From Halomonas sp. SpR1 (lineage in GTDB: Bacteria > Pseudomonadota > Gammaproteobacteria > Pseudomonadales > Halomonadaceae), in contig NZ_JAUAMB010000018.1 in assembly GCF_031010175.1 (NCBI RefSeq), positions 1 to 64,000 of the forward strand: 64,000 nt of DNA, given 5' to 3'. The translations under genes and the position numbers were made by a program. Shown piece after piece: positions 8,350-16,730 of the stretch. How positions within the stretch are numbered: position 1 is the stretch's first letter; each line of letters opens with the position of its first letter. Under the pieces are notes generated by a model that saw only the letters and a program-made list of their open reading frames with translations, did not search any database and was not told the origin of the DNA.

Positions 8350-8856
8350 TTACACCCCAAGGGCGGCGCGGCGCTCTGCCAAGCGATCCTTACCGCGTAC
8401 CTTGAAGATGAAGCCGGGCACGTCGCGTTCGATGACCTCTTCGCCATCGACCATTAACTTGAAGTAGCTCAGGGTGGTGGTGACGCTGATTTGGTTGTTA
8501 TCACCCTTCGATGCGTCACCCATGCTGATAGTCTTGTGACGGCCACGCATCACGATCTCGACGGGAATTACGCCGCCGTCTTCGTCGGATTCGTAAGAGC
8601 CGGTCATACGCAGCATGGCGGCGTCGTGGATGGGGCTGCCGTAGCTTTCGTAGATATCGACAATCATGCCGCCCGCGACCCATTCGAAGGTTTGCAGTTC
8701 GTTGCCTTGATCCACTTCAATCGGGCCTTCCATGCCGCCGCCTTCGTACTCGACCATGCGGCGGGCGAGTTCCGGCAGGGTGAGTTCGGGGATTTGGCCC
8801 TGCCAGTTGTTGCCGTCGCCGAACAAATTAAAGTCTTTGAGGATGTGGGGTAGCAT
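8350..8856 (-). CDS. FII: P2 gpFII-like major tail tube protein
   Basis: The protein has 168 residues and opens MLPHILKDFNLFGDGNNW, which matches the FII family (ML-P-L-K-N-lF-dG). The conserved segments LPELARRMVEYEGGGMEGP and a FKVRGKDRL end are present. It forms the inner tube of the contractile tail. It follows the sheath gene by 15 bases, the standard FI-FII pair. Confidence 0.95.
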   Translation of the reverse strand: MLPHILKDFNLFGDGNNWQGQIPELTLPELARRMVEYEGGGMEGPIEVDQGNELQTFEWVAGGMIVDIYESYGSPIHDAAMLRMTGSYESDEDGGVIPVEIVMRGRHKTISMGDASKGDNNQISVTTTLSYFKLMVDGEEVIERDVPGFIFKVRGKDRLAERRAALGV

Positions 8857-8871
8857 TTTTGCTTGCTCCTG

Positions 8872-10044
8872 TTAGGCGTTGATGCGGTCGGCAAAATCGA
8901 CAAGATATTGGTCGGTAATGCGCTGCTGCAGCATGAGGTTTTCCAGCGGCGGCACTGGGGTGTAGTTGTAGTCGATGTAGAGCTTGCCGCTTTTCAGGAC
9001 TTCCTTGCTGTTTAGCTCGGGGTCGAACCAGGCCTCGCCGCCGAGCAGGTAGCCTTTGCGGGTGAGCTCGCGGAACTTGGCGTTGATGCCTTCGATAATG
9101 TCGCGAACCAAGCTGGGGTGCATCGGCTTATCCACTGCCCACAAATGCGCTTCCGCGATTGTGTCTGCCAGCACTTGGGCGGTGCGGGTGTAGGACTCAA
9201 ACGCGAACAGCGGGTCGATGGTGCAGGTGCGCGAGCCCCAGAAGCGGAAGCCTGACTTGTTGATCAGCGTGGTGACTTCAGCGGCGTTGAGGTAACCGGC
9301 ATCGGTGGCGGGATCTTGGAGATCCCAGAACACATCGTGGGTAATGCCGGTGACGCTGTTGACGGGCATATTCGAGATGGTTTTGTGCCAGCCGATGTCG
9401 TTATCCAGCCGTGCACGGTGGCCAAGGGCTTTGGCGACGGCGGAGAGCGGGCGGCTTTCCTGGGCGTTAACGTCGAAGTTTTGGAAGTTGGGCCAGATCA
9501 CCATGGCTTCACGTTCGCCGAAGTTCTCCCGGTACATCACCGCTTCTTCTTTGGTTTCGCAGCCGTAAGCAGATACGTAGGCGAAGGCCCGCAGCTTTAT
9601 GGCGATGCTGACCAGGGCACTGGCGACGTCTTCGTTATCCAGCTCCGGCACGCCGAGAATGCGCGGTTTCACGCCAAAGCGCTGTTCAGCGGCGAGCAGC
9701 GCCTGAATACCGGTTTTCTGGCCGGTGGCGGTCACGCTTCCGATGATGTTGGCAGTGGTTTCGGCTTCGTCCTCGCCTTCGGCCACGCGCACCACCACGC
9801 ACAGGGCGCGGGTTTCTTCGACAATGGCGCGCAGCGAACGGGCCAGGGTGCCGGTGGTGCCCGCCGCGCCAATGGCGCTGTAAATGTCGGTGACCAATAC
9901 CGGCGTATCGAGGGGGAAGCGTTCGGCATCCGCCTCCGGGCCAGTGGCCACCAAGCCGATAACGGCGGTGGCCACGGTGCGGATGGGGCGAGTGCCTTCG
10001 TTGATTTCGACGACGCGGACGCCGTGATGGTAATCCTGGGCCAT
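8872..10044 (-). CDS. FI: P2 gpFI-like tail sheath protein
   Basis: The protein has 390 residues; P2 FI has 396. The ATG at 10044 was chosen because MAQDYHHGVRVVEINEGTR matches the P2 start (MSDYHHGVQVLEINEGTR). The conserved tail VDKPMHPSLVRDIIEGINAK and YIDYNYTPVPPLENL are also near-identical in pattern. It makes the contractile sheath. A longer start at 10077 lacks family support. A late activator-type site lies about 100 bases upstream. Confidence 0.96.
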   Translation of the reverse strand: MAQDYHHGVRVVEINEGTRPIRTVATAVIGLVATGPEADAERFPLDTPVLVTDIYSAIGAAGTTGTLARSLRAIVEETRALCVVVRVAEGEDEAETTANIIGSVTATGQKTGIQALLAAEQRFGVKPRILGVPELDNEDVASALVSIAIKLRAFAYVSAYGCETKEEAVMYRENFGEREAMVIWPNFQNFDVNAQESRPLSAVAKALGHRARLDNDIGWHKTISNMPVNSVTGITHDVFWDLQDPATDAGYLNAAEVTTLINKSGFRFWGSRTCTIDPLFAFESYTRTAQVLADTIAEAHLWAVDKPMHPSLVRDIIEGINAKFRELTRKGYLLGGEAWFDPELNSKEVLKSGKLYIDYNYTPVPPLENLMLQQRITDQYLVDFADRINA

Positions 10045-10140
10045 GCTTGTCTCCTGCGCAGGTTCAAGCGGTATCAAATGTTTGAACGATAAGAGCTGCC
10101 ATGGTGTGGCGACTTCGCGCGGGAGGGTAGCGGCGGGCGT

Positions 10141-10160
10141 TGTGCGGGGAGTGGGGGACA
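10141..10160 (-). promoter_or_regulatory. Putative Ogr-type late activator site upstream of FI
   Basis: TGT-N14-ACA lies within the 24-bp segment 10125-10148 that recurs exactly at 16687-16710, upstream of gene V. P2 late promoters carry a related dyad (TGT-N12-ACA) near -55. Position and repetition support a late promoter (P2 PF equivalent). Confidence 0.55.
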
Positions 10161-10182
10161 GAAAAGGGAGCGGGGAGGCAGT

Positions 10183-10207
10183 AAAAAGCCCGCCGGGTGG
10201 CGGGCTT
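10183..10207 (-). terminator. Intrinsic terminator after the fibre operon
   Basis: The hairpin AAGCCCGCC / GGCGGGCTT is followed on the minus strand by TTTT. It ends the operon that finishes with the 97-residue membrane protein and separates it from the FI promoter. Confidence 0.75.
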
Positions 10208-10231
10208 GGGTGGCTATATCCAATGACAGAC

Positions 10232-10525
10232 CTACAGCAGAGACAGTGCCAGGGCGGCCAGTACGCAGAGCGCTAGGGGCACAAGCACGTCGTACACTGA
10301 ATCACTTGTCCAGGCTCGCCATACCCCTTCGTGCCATTTCACTGGCAGCGGCTCGCCCCACTTCCAGCCGCGCCGACTGGCCAGCCGGTATTCGTTCTGG
10401 GCAATCTCGCGACCTAGCAACAGTGTCACCGCGATGGCACCGGCGACCCACATACCCAGGTAAGGCCATAAGACCAACTGGATGAGCAGAGCGATTAGCG
10501 CATGCTCAAGCTGGGATTTGTTCAT
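10232..10525 (-). CDS. Small two-helix membrane protein of phage
   Basis: The protein has 97 residues, with a hydrophobic segment at 8-38 (IALLIQLVLWPYLGMWVAGA) and another at the C-terminus (VLVPLALCVLAALALSLL), separated by a Trp/Arg-rich hydrophilic loop containing GREIAQNEYR. Similar small proteins are found beside tail-fibre or lysis genes in other phages and have no known function. It overlaps the end of the fibre assembly-like gene by 4 bases. It could be an accessory holin-like or host-modifying protein. Confidence 0.65.
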   Translation of the reverse strand: MNKSQLEHALIALLIQLVLWPYLGMWVAGAIAVTLLLGREIAQNEYRLASRRGWKWGEPLPVKWHEGVWRAWTSDSVYDVLVPLALCVLAALALSLL

Positions 10526-11010
10526 AGTGAGCTCTCTGGCGGACGAATGGCGTCGAGCGCTGCGACCGCTTCTTTGGCAGCCTGCTCAGCGGCTTCGATG
10601 GTTTCCGATCGACTAACCGCTGCCTTACCACCAAGACGAACGCTTCGAATAGCCCCGAGTGCCTGTTCCCATTGCTCGGCGGTGGCGACGATCTCCTGGG
10701 CGGCGGCTTCGGCGCTGACCCCAAACATCTCGATGTGATCCTGCACGCTGGATGGAATCGCCGTTTCATCTTTACCGCCTGCCAACCACTCGCTGGCTTC
10801 CTGCTTGGCCAGCAGGTACTCCTGGTCGATGTAGCTGCCGGGGCTGACGAAGGCGGCGCGAGCGTTGCCTGCGGCATTATCAATTTCGATACCAAGCTGG
10901 CCATGTGCGGCATTCATTACAACTTCTAACGGCACCCCCTTTTCCAAAAGATCGATAGATAGGAAGTCTGAATAAGTGACTTCGTTATGTTTGAGCTGCT
11001 TAATCTTCAT
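10522..11010 (-). CDS. Putative tail fibre assembly / tail accessory protein
   Basis: The protein has 162 residues and lies directly after the fibre tip gene, where P2 has the fibre chaperone gpG. The C-terminal half is Ala/Glu-rich and helical (SAEAAAQEIVATAEQWEQAL and ETIEAAEQAAKEAVAAL). The N-terminal half holds KHNEVTYSDFLSIDLLEKG. It lacks a clear Caudo_TAP signature, so the chaperone role is inferred from position. Confidence 0.55.
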   Translation of the reverse strand: MKIKQLKHNEVTYSDFLSIDLLEKGVPLEVVMNAAHGQLGIEIDNAAGNARAAFVSPGSYIDQEYLLAKQEASEWLAGGKDETAIPSSVQDHIEMFGVSAEAAAQEIVATAEQWEQALGAIRSVRLGGKAAVSRSETIEAAEQAAKEAVAALDAIRPPESSL

Positions 11011-11022
11011 GTTAGCGCCTTA

Positions 11023-11871
11023 TTACAGTAGGTTAGAGGTGATATTGGCGTGATTGACGCGAACAGCATCCGCCCAAGACGAAAACCCGATAAGCTCGAC
11101 GCTGGTGCCATATAACTCATAAGGCACCGCCTCTTCGCCGTTCTGATCAATAAGGTAACGTAGACCGGTATATGTGCTTCCTCCCACACTCCCTTTTTCG
11201 ACGGTCACCGCGCGCATGCGTAGATCGCAGGTGCCAAAGGAGCCTCCATCGTGCTGATGCAGAAAGGGGCCGTGATTAACCTCAATAATCGAGTGCTGCA
11301 GCAAAACCATCCCGTGCGCGCTTTGACTTGAAACAAGGCTGCCCGAGTAAGCGCGCATGGCTGGTGAGGAGCTATCTTCAACGAAGAGCGTCTTGAACGT
11401 AACTCCCGCAGCAACCAAATATCCCCTTAACCCCATCAAAAACGATGTTGAAAAAGTGAAGGTCACGCCAGCGCTACTTTCTCCAAGATACGGCATGCCT
11501 CGGATAACGTAGCCCTCCTTGTCCGATGAACTGCCAATCAGGGTTATTACCTTGCCCGCGACACTGACATTCCGATCTAGGATGTGCTCACCTTTCGCAA
11601 GCCGAATCACACCTAAAAAAGAGTCAGGAACTTCAGTACACGCACCGCTGATCGTTCGCTTGGCTTTAGCCCAAGATGTACCGTCATTGCCATCATCACC
11701 ATTGATTGGATCAACATAGAGTTGGCGAGACGTTGACGATTTAAGAAACTCATCAACGGCTGTCGTCGCTTTATCAACCTTGTTGTCAATCCCCTTCATC
11801 TTATTCGCGACTTCGCTGGTCAGCTTATTGGCGGCGCTCACCAGCGCGGTGATTTGGCTTTCTAGGCTCAT
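11023..11871 (-). CDS. Tail fibre tip with right-handed beta-helix (pectate lyase-like) fold
   Basis: The protein has 282 residues. After a coiled N-terminus (MSLESQITALVSAANKLTSE) comes LYVDPINGDDGNDGTSWAKA, a pattern typical of parallel beta-helix depolymerases and fibre tips, followed by short repeated strands. It likely binds or cleaves a surface glycan of the host. It starts 4 bases inside the end of the preceding fibre gene. Codon use is slightly more AT-rich than the tail genes, as is usual for exchanged receptor-binding modules. Confidence 0.7.
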   Translation of the reverse strand: MSLESQITALVSAANKLTSEVANKMKGIDNKVDKATTAVDEFLKSSTSRQLYVDPINGDDGNDGTSWAKAKRTISGACTEVPDSFLGVIRLAKGEHILDRNVSVAGKVITLIGSSSDKEGYVIRGMPYLGESSAGVTFTFSTSFLMGLRGYLVAAGVTFKTLFVEDSSSPAMRAYSGSLVSSQSAHGMVLLQHSIIEVNHGPFLHQHDGGSFGTCDLRMRAVTVEKGSVGGSTYTGLRYLIDQNGEEAVPYELYGTSVELIGFSSWADAVRVNHANITSNLL

Positions 11872-12242
11872 GTGGCCTCCTGGTCTGTGGTGGTGCTGTT
11901 TTGGATGGTGGCGGCGCCTTGGGTGAAGGCGTCGGTTAGGGCGGTGAGGGCTTCGCCGAACTGGGTTTCGATGTCGCCCACCTGGGCCTTGGTGGCTTTC
12001 TTGGCCAGCTCTTCGGTAATGGTGGTGGCGAAGTTGGGGTTGTTGCCCAGCGCTTCGGCCAGCTCGGCGAGGGTGTCCAGGGTTTCCGGGGCGCTACCGG
12101 CCAGCGCACTGAAACGCTGGTCGATCTGCTCGATGGTGGGCACGTCTGCTTTGTTGGCCTTGTTGCGCAGCTTGCCGTCGATCACCCCCAGGGTGTGGGT
12201 GACGGCTTGGCGTAGCGCGATCAGGTTTTCATCAAAGCTCAT
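11868..12242 (-). CDS. Tail fibre shaft segment
   Basis: The protein has 124 residues and includes GSAPETLDTLAELAEALGNN and NFATTITEELAKKA, a repeat common in the C-terminal shaft of P2/lambda-type tail fibres. In P2 this would be part of the single gpH; here it is a separate gene joined to its neighbours by 4-base overlaps. It likely bridges gpH to the beta-helix tip. Confidence 0.75.
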   Translation of the reverse strand: MSFDENLIALRQAVTHTLGVIDGKLRNKANKADVPTIEQIDQRFSALAGSAPETLDTLAELAEALGNNPNFATTITEELAKKATKAQVGDIETQFGEALTALTDAFTQGAATIQNSTTTDQEAT

Positions 12243-12493
12243 GGGGTGGCGTCCTCTTGGGCGGCGATCATGCCGCCGTGGTGGCTAATGGCATCGGTAA
12301 GGGCATTCATCACATCGCCCAGCTGCTGGGTGGCGTGGCGGGCTTCCTCCACTTGGGCGAGGATCTCCGGCGAGAGTGTGCCGGGCGGGCCTTGGGTGCC
12401 GTGGCTGATGACCTGAAAACGCGGCGGCGCGGGCAGGTGAACCGTGACCGAGCGCGCGGGCATTTGGATGGTTAAGCGAGTGGCATTACTCAT
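12239..12493 (-). CDS. Small fibre-linked protein
   Basis: The protein has 84 residues. The central QGPPGTLSPEILAQVEEARHAT looks like a collagen-like PPG hinge followed by a coiled coil, and the N-terminus carries ARSVTVHLPAPPRFQVISHG. Very similar short genes sit beside gpH-type fibre genes. It overlaps both neighbours, so it is co-translated. It is possibly an adaptor of the fibre; the exact role is unknown. Confidence 0.6.
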   Translation of the reverse strand: MSNATRLTIQMPARSVTVHLPAPPRFQVISHGTQGPPGTLSPEILAQVEEARHATQQLGDVMNALTDAISHHGGMIAAQEDATP

Positions 12494-12845
12494 GAAGTAC
12501 CCCCGGCGTTAGCTGGAAGTGGCCGCGCAGCAGGCTGAATACGTCGCCGTTTGGGAAGGTAACGCGCAGCTCGTAACGGGCACCTGACCACTCGAGTGAG
12601 ACGGCACCCGCCGTTTGCGCGGGGCGGATATGCACGCTGATGCCGCCTTGCTCGGGGGCCAGCTCGATACCGTTGCCGGTTTCGCAGCTGAGCAGCGGCG
12701 CGCCCTGGGTGGTGGCCACCACGAAACTTGCCTCGCAACCGGTGAGATCCACCGGCGCGGCGTTGGGGGCGTCGCTTGCCCAGGTTGCGCTAAAGCGGTA
12801 GGTGGTACCGGCGACCAGGGAGAGCGTGGGGGCCTGGGTGCTCAT
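12486..12845 (-). CDS. Tail-associated beta-sandwich protein
   Basis: The protein has 119 residues, with the pattern LSLVAGTTYRFSATW and an end WSGARYELRVTFPNGDVFSLLRG, typical of small Ig-like or BppU-N-like phage modules that decorate tail fibres. It lies between gpH and the small linker protein with 4-8 base overlaps. The role is inferred from fold impression and context. Confidence 0.55.
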   Translation of the reverse strand: MSTQAPTLSLVAGTTYRFSATWASDAPNAAPVDLTGCEASFVVATTQGAPLLSCETGNGIELAPEQGGISVHIRPAQTAGAVSLEWSGARYELRVTFPNGDVFSLLRGHFQLTPGVLHE

Positions 12846-13369
12846 GGGCGTTTCTCTAACTCATTAACGCGGAACAGCAGATCCACTTGGCGGGCCATGT
12901 TGTCGACGATGGCCGCCGCGTTGGCGGTGTACTGTTCGCCCCAGGCGGCCAGCGACAGGTTCGCGCCGGTGCCTTCCACGGTGACGGATTCAGCGGGCAG
13001 GGCGTCCAGGCGTAAATCGAATGCCAGCAGCAGCGGTACCGTGTTGGAGATGTAGGCCAGCGGCTGGGAATCAGACCAGACGGCGAGCAGGGTGCCGTCT
13101 TCCAGAAAGAACCCCACTTCATGCACCCAGAACTCGGGGCCATCGCCATCGACCACGCCGGTGAGGTGGATTTGGTGGGCGCTGACGCGTTGGCCATCGG
13201 CGATGCTGACGCGCCTGCGTTCGTTGACCAGCTTGAATTCGTTCTTGCTGGGGTTGCGGGCGTTGTCACCGATGGCGATATGGGTAATACGTGCGGCCAG
13301 GCCATCGCTCTCGGCATTGAATACGGCGGCGAGGCCCGCCGTGGTAATCACGGGTACCAGCGCTGTCAT
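12842..13369 (-). CDS. H: P2 gpH N-terminal-like tail-collar fibre protein
   Basis: The protein has 175 residues and matches the conserved N-terminus of P2-type fibre proteins (MTALVPVITTAGLAAVFNAE, THIAIGDNARNPS, GPEFWVHEVGFFLEDGTLLAVWS). This part attaches fibres to baseplate protein gpI. P2 gpH continues to 669 residues; here the distal part is supplied by separate downstream genes. It overlaps gpI by 4 bases. Confidence 0.9.
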   Translation of the reverse strand: MTALVPVITTAGLAAVFNAESDGLAARITHIAIGDNARNPSKNEFKLVNERRRVSIADGQRVSAHQIHLTGVVDGDGPEFWVHEVGFFLEDGTLLAVWSDSQPLAYISNTVPLLLAFDLRLDALPAESVTVEGTGANLSLAAWGEQYTANAAAIVDNMARQVDLLFRVNELEKRP

Positions 13370-14289
13370 GTGGTGCTCTCCATGGTGTGATGAGTAACGG
13401 CAAATCCGCGACAGGCACCGGCGACGAGCAACGATGCTGCCGGGAGGTTGGCCTGGGCCACAGAATCTGGCAGGTCGGTGTCAGGGGCGTTGGCCATAAG
13501 TCGACGAGTAACGGCCAGCCCGCGATAGGCGCTGATAATGGCGAGCCATGCCGGTGAAAGCGTGGCGTCAGCTGTGACCTGTGCCGCGCGGCGTGTGTGT
13601 GCCCTGGCCTCATGCGTTGCCGTAACGGCCACTTCAGCGCCGATCTCGACCGGTGGTTGAACCGGATGCGTCGCCGCGCGCGAAAAGGACGCGGGCTGCA
13701 GGGTGCTTGCCATCCCCCAATCCGTCGCCATTTCGAGTGGCGGCTGGGCTGGGCGGGCATCGTTGCGGGCTAGGGCGGCGGCACTCTGTGCGCTGGCCAC
13801 GCCAATCCGGTTGGGGCCGAACTGGGCGGACAGCGAAAAATCATAGTGGCTGCGCAGGTTCTTGGCGCTTTGAATGGCGTGGTGAATCTGCTGGTAAAAG
13901 CTGCCGCTGAGCTGGTCGGCAACCTCGCGGTTATCGTTCAGGTGCAGCCGGGCGCGGAAGGTGCCGGGCCGGGTGGTGGGCTGTTGCTCAAACCACTCGG
14001 TCAGCGTGACCTTGATGCCCATGGCGGCCAGGGCTTTTTCCACCGCTAAGCGGGTGCCTTTGATGCGGTGAACGGCAAAGCTTTCAGCGATCACGGCGCG
14101 CTTGGTGGCCTCGGGCCAATCGGCTTCCCAGACATCCACCGAAAACGCCCAGGCCAGAAACGGCAGCAGCTCCGCCGGGCAGGTGGCCGGGTTCCACAGC
14201 GTGCGCAGCGGTACCGGCAGGGCCAGCGGGTGCGAGGCGGCAACGCGGGCTTCCAGTGGGCTGCGGTTGGGCGGTAACAGGTGGATCAT
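13366..14289 (-). CDS. I: P2 gpI-like baseplate protein with a C-terminal extension
   Basis: The protein has 307 residues. The first ~190 match gpI (LLPPNRSPLEARVAASHPLAL, LLPFLAWAFSVDVWEADWPEA, HRIKGTRLAVEKALAAMG). P2 gpI has 176 residues, so ~115 residues are extra. The extension contains two similar stretches, AYRGLAVTRRLM and ACRGFAVTHHTM. The protein links the baseplate wedge to the fibres. It overlaps J and H by 4 bases each. Confidence 0.9.
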   Translation of the reverse strand: MIHLLPPNRSPLEARVAASHPLALPVPLRTLWNPATCPAELLPFLAWAFSVDVWEADWPEATKRAVIAESFAVHRIKGTRLAVEKALAAMGIKVTLTEWFEQQPTTRPGTFRARLHLNDNREVADQLSGSFYQQIHHAIQSAKNLRSHYDFSLSAQFGPNRIGVASAQSAAALARNDARPAQPPLEMATDWGMASTLQPASFSRAATHPVQPPVEIGAEVAVTATHEARAHTRRAAQVTADATLSPAWLAIISAYRGLAVTRRLMANAPDTDLPDSVAQANLPAASLLVAGACRGFAVTHHTMESTT

Positions 14290-15185
14290 GGCAGCCGCTC
14301 CGTGGTGATGTGAATCCCGGTGCAGCGGGGTGCCTGGTGCGGTTGGCTGCGTAGATCCTGCCAGTTGCGCAAGGTGACGTTTTCCACCCCCTGCACGGTA
14401 AGCGCGGCGCTAATGCCGGAACGGGTCACCCAGGTGCCCAGCTTGTAGCGGGCATCGGTGTAGGTGTTTAGCTCGCGCCGGGCTTCTTCAATCACCAGCT
14501 CTGCATCGGGGCCGGGGCGCAGGGTTAGCGTGGCGTTGATGGTGTAGTCGACCCGGTCGGCGGGCTGCAGGGTGAGCCGGTCGGTGAGCGGCCGAAAAGG
14601 TTCCAGGTAGTCGCGCACGGTGGCGAGCAGTTCCGGCGTGGCGATGCCGTCGTTTTTGCGCGATAGCACGGTGAGCACCACATCCACTGGCTCGGGGCTT
14701 TCTACTGCGACATCGCGCACGTCGGGGTGGGCAGCCGCGGCGTGGAACTGGTAGGCGCCTACCGGCCCGGCAACGGATAGCCCTTCGAAGGCGAGCTGGA
14801 TACGGGCGCGAAAGTCGCGGTCGTGCTCAAACGTGGGCGGTACCGGCGGCACGGCGTTGGGGTCGCCGGGGGCGAGCATTAGACGCGTGACCTGAAAATT
14901 AGCACCTAGCTGATCGAGGTCGCCACCGGCGGCGTAGGCGAGCATGACGGCGCGGGCGGCGTCGTTGATGCGTTCGCGCAACAGCAGTTCACGGTAGGCG
15001 TTTTCCTGCAGCAGCTTGGTGAGCGGTTCGCTTTCAAGGGCGAGGGTGTTGGCCAGTTCTTCCCGTTCGTCGCTGGGGGTGAGTTCAAGCAGGCGCGCTT
15101 TGCGCTCGCTCAGCAGCGCTTCAAAATCCAGTGGCTCGATCACATCCGGCGGGGTGATCTGGGAGAGGTCGATGGGCGTGCTCAT
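14286..15185 (-). CDS. J: P2 gpJ-like baseplate wedge protein
   Basis: The protein has 299 residues; P2 gpJ has 302. Diagnostic segments are LPPPDVIEP-like at the start (ITPPDVIEPLDFEALL), NAYRELLLRERINDAARAVM, ASGSDLDQLGANF-like (AAGGDLDQLGANFQV) and AAAHPDVRDVAVESPEPVDV. It belongs to the Mu gp47 / T4 gp6 wedge family. It lies in the V-W-J-I operon. Confidence 0.95.
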   Translation of the reverse strand: MSTPIDLSQITPPDVIEPLDFEALLSERKARLLELTPSDEREELANTLALESEPLTKLLQENAYRELLLRERINDAARAVMLAYAAGGDLDQLGANFQVTRLMLAPGDPNAVPPVPPTFEHDRDFRARIQLAFEGLSVAGPVGAYQFHAAAAHPDVRDVAVESPEPVDVVLTVLSRKNDGIATPELLATVRDYLEPFRPLTDRLTLQPADRVDYTINATLTLRPGPDAELVIEEARRELNTYTDARYKLGTWVTRSGISAALTVQGVENVTLRNWQDLRSQPHQAPRCTGIHITTERLP

Positions 15186-15520
15186 GTAAACGGTACCTCG
15201 ACATGGAAGCGCTGGCCATCGTGGGTTTGGGCGTCGATCTCCAGCCAGGCGCGGCCGTGCTGGCTGGCATCTAACTGGCGGTTAACGCGTAGCACGCGCA
15301 CCCTTGGCTCCCAGCGGGTAATGGCCATCACGCTGGCGGCGTAGGCTTGCAGCAAGGTGGTGTCGTTAAGCGGCTGGTCGATCAGTTCCGGCAGTAGCGA
15401 GCCGTACTCACGGCGCATCACGCGGGTGCCGATGGGGGTGGTGAGAATGTCGCGGATGCTTTGCTGGATATGGGCCAGCCCGCTGACCAAGTGGCCGTTT
15501 GATGTGCGCATGCCTGCCAT
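15182..15520 (-). CDS. W: P2 gpW-like baseplate protein (gp25-like lysozyme fold)
   Basis: The protein has 112 residues from the ATG at 15520, two bases after the PAAR stop. A longer start at 15574 would overlap PAAR. The conserved segments SIRDILTTPIGTRVMRREYG and LQAYAASVMAITRWEPRV define the GPW/gp25 family. It is part of the wedge and overlaps J by 4 bases. Confidence 0.94.
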   Translation of the reverse strand: MAGMRTSNGHLVSGLAHIQQSIRDILTTPIGTRVMRREYGSLLPELIDQPLNDTTLLQAYAASVMAITRWEPRVRVLRVNRQLDASQHGRAWLEIDAQTHDGQRFHVEVPFT

Positions 15521-15522
15521 GG

Positions 15523-15798
15523 TTAGCCCCCTACAAACACATTGGGCGAGCCGGTGGCCACCAGCGAACCGCAAGCGACCGGGTCGCCGACGCGGCCCTT
15601 GGGGCGGCCGTTGACGAATACCGTTTTGGAGCCCGCTGCTAGTACGGATTCATGGGAGCAGTGACGCGCCCAGGCATCGGCCACGCGGTGGCTGGGGATG
15701 CGGTTCACAAACACATTGGGCGAGCCTGATACCGACGGCCGTGGTGAGCACGAGCCGTGGCCGGTACATATATCGCCTAAACGGGTAGCAGCGGGCAT
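15523..15798 (-). CDS. PAAR-domain spike tip protein
   Basis: The protein has 91 residues and three repeated motifs of the PAAR family: ATRLGDICTGHG, SPNVFVNRIPSHRVAD and SKTVFVNGRPKGRVGDPV. PAAR proteins cap the gpV spike with a sharp, metal-bound tip. P2 itself lacks a separate PAAR gene, but many P2-like phages of soil and marine bacteria have one at this place. Confidence 0.88.
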   Translation of the reverse strand: MPAATRLGDICTGHGSCSPRPSVSGSPNVFVNRIPSHRVADAWARHCSHESVLAAGSKTVFVNGRPKGRVGDPVACGSLVATGSPNVFVGG

Positions 15799-15807
15799 GG
15801 GGTTCTC

Positions 15808-16152
15808 CTATAGCGGCGTGGGGGCCGCCATTTCCTGGCGCACGTTATCGAGTTGGTCTGACTGTTTGAGCGCGTTAATCATGGCGGCGCGGCTGAGGCC
15901 GCCGTCGCCTTTCGTGATGGGGCGCGTGAAAATGCCCAGCTGCTCTTGGCTGGCCCGTTGGCGGATCTGCTCAAGAGCCAGGGCAATGGCGTTTTGGCTG
16001 GTGGCCAGTGAATTGCCGTCGGCCTGCTTACCGGCATAGAGCGCCTCACGAATCAGCGTTAGTTCGTCGCGGATCTGCTCGCCGACGGCGATCATTTGCG
16101 CAAAGTCGTCGGTGTAGTCGATAGCGTTTTCATCGCTGGTTTTAACGCCCAT
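15808..16152 (-). CDS. Unrecognised baseplate-operon protein
   Basis: The protein has 114 residues and is mostly helical and polar, with TDDFAQMIAVGEQIRDELTL near the start and SLATSQNAIALALEQIRQRA in the middle. I do not recognise a family. It lies between the spike gene V and the PAAR gene, so it is probably a minor tail or assembly factor. Confidence 0.6.
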   Translation of the reverse strand: MGVKTSDENAIDYTDDFAQMIAVGEQIRDELTLIREALYAGKQADGNSLATSQNAIALALEQIRQRASQEQLGIFTRPITKGDGGLSRAAMINALKQSDQLDNVRQEMAAPTPL

Positions 16153-16178
16153 AGCGCGGCCCCCTCGTTTTTATCGGC

Positions 16179-16655
16179 TCAGTTTTCATAAATGTTGCGG
16201 CCTTTAAGGTGCATATCGCCGCTGGCGGTAATGCGGATCTCGCCGGTGGCGTTGATGGTGATATCGCCAGGAATGTCGACCTTCAAATGATGCTCAACGT
16301 GGTGGTAGTCGATCACCGCGCCGTCGGGCATCACCGCGTGGAAGTGGTCGCCGTTGTCGCTGGGGGCGGGGTGTAGGCCACGAAACAGGCCGGTAAGTAC
16401 CACGCCTGCATTGAGATCCCCACCGGGTGAAATAACGATGGCCTGCTCATCGACCGTAGGCGGGCACCAGGTGCGTGTGGTACCCGCGCGGCTTTCGATC
16501 CAGTGCAGCCAGCCGGTGGTGATCTCGCCAATATCGACCCGCACGCGGGGCGGTATCGGCGGCACGGCATCGGGATTGCCATAATCCACCTCGGCGATGG
16601 TGCCGATGCGAATCAGGTTGGCGATAAGGCGTTTAAGTTCGGCGACGTTGTTCAT
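16179..16655 (-). CDS. V: P2 gpV-like baseplate spike
   Basis: The protein has 158 residues. The OB-fold part carries RVRVDIGEITTGWLHWIESRAG, and the C-terminal beta-helix has GDITINATGEIRITASGDMHL. P2 gpV is 211 residues, so the beta-helix is shorter, and the separate PAAR protein supplies the tip. It is the first gene of the V-PAAR-W-J-I-H operon. A late-type activator site lies about 50 bases upstream. Confidence 0.93.
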   Translation of the reverse strand: MNNVAELKRLIANLIRIGTIAEVDYGNPDAVPPIPPRVRVDIGEITTGWLHWIESRAGTTRTWCPPTVDEQAIVISPGGDLNAGVVLTGLFRGLHPAPSDNGDHFHAVMPDGAVIDYHHVEHHLKVDIPGDITINATGEIRITASGDMHLKGRNIYEN

Positions 16656-16702
16656 GCCGCCAATGGTGGAAGCGTTACGCGCGGATGGGTAGCGGCGGGC
16701 GT

Positions 16703-16722
16703 TGTGCGGGATGGTTAGGACA
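16703..16722 (-). promoter_or_regulatory. Putative Ogr-type late activator site upstream of V
   Basis: TGT-N14-ACA is preceded by the same 13 bases as the FI site; the 24-bp block 16687-16710 is identical to 10125-10148. The location corresponds to the P2 PV promoter. Confidence 0.55.
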
Positions 16723-16730
16723 AGTGATGC

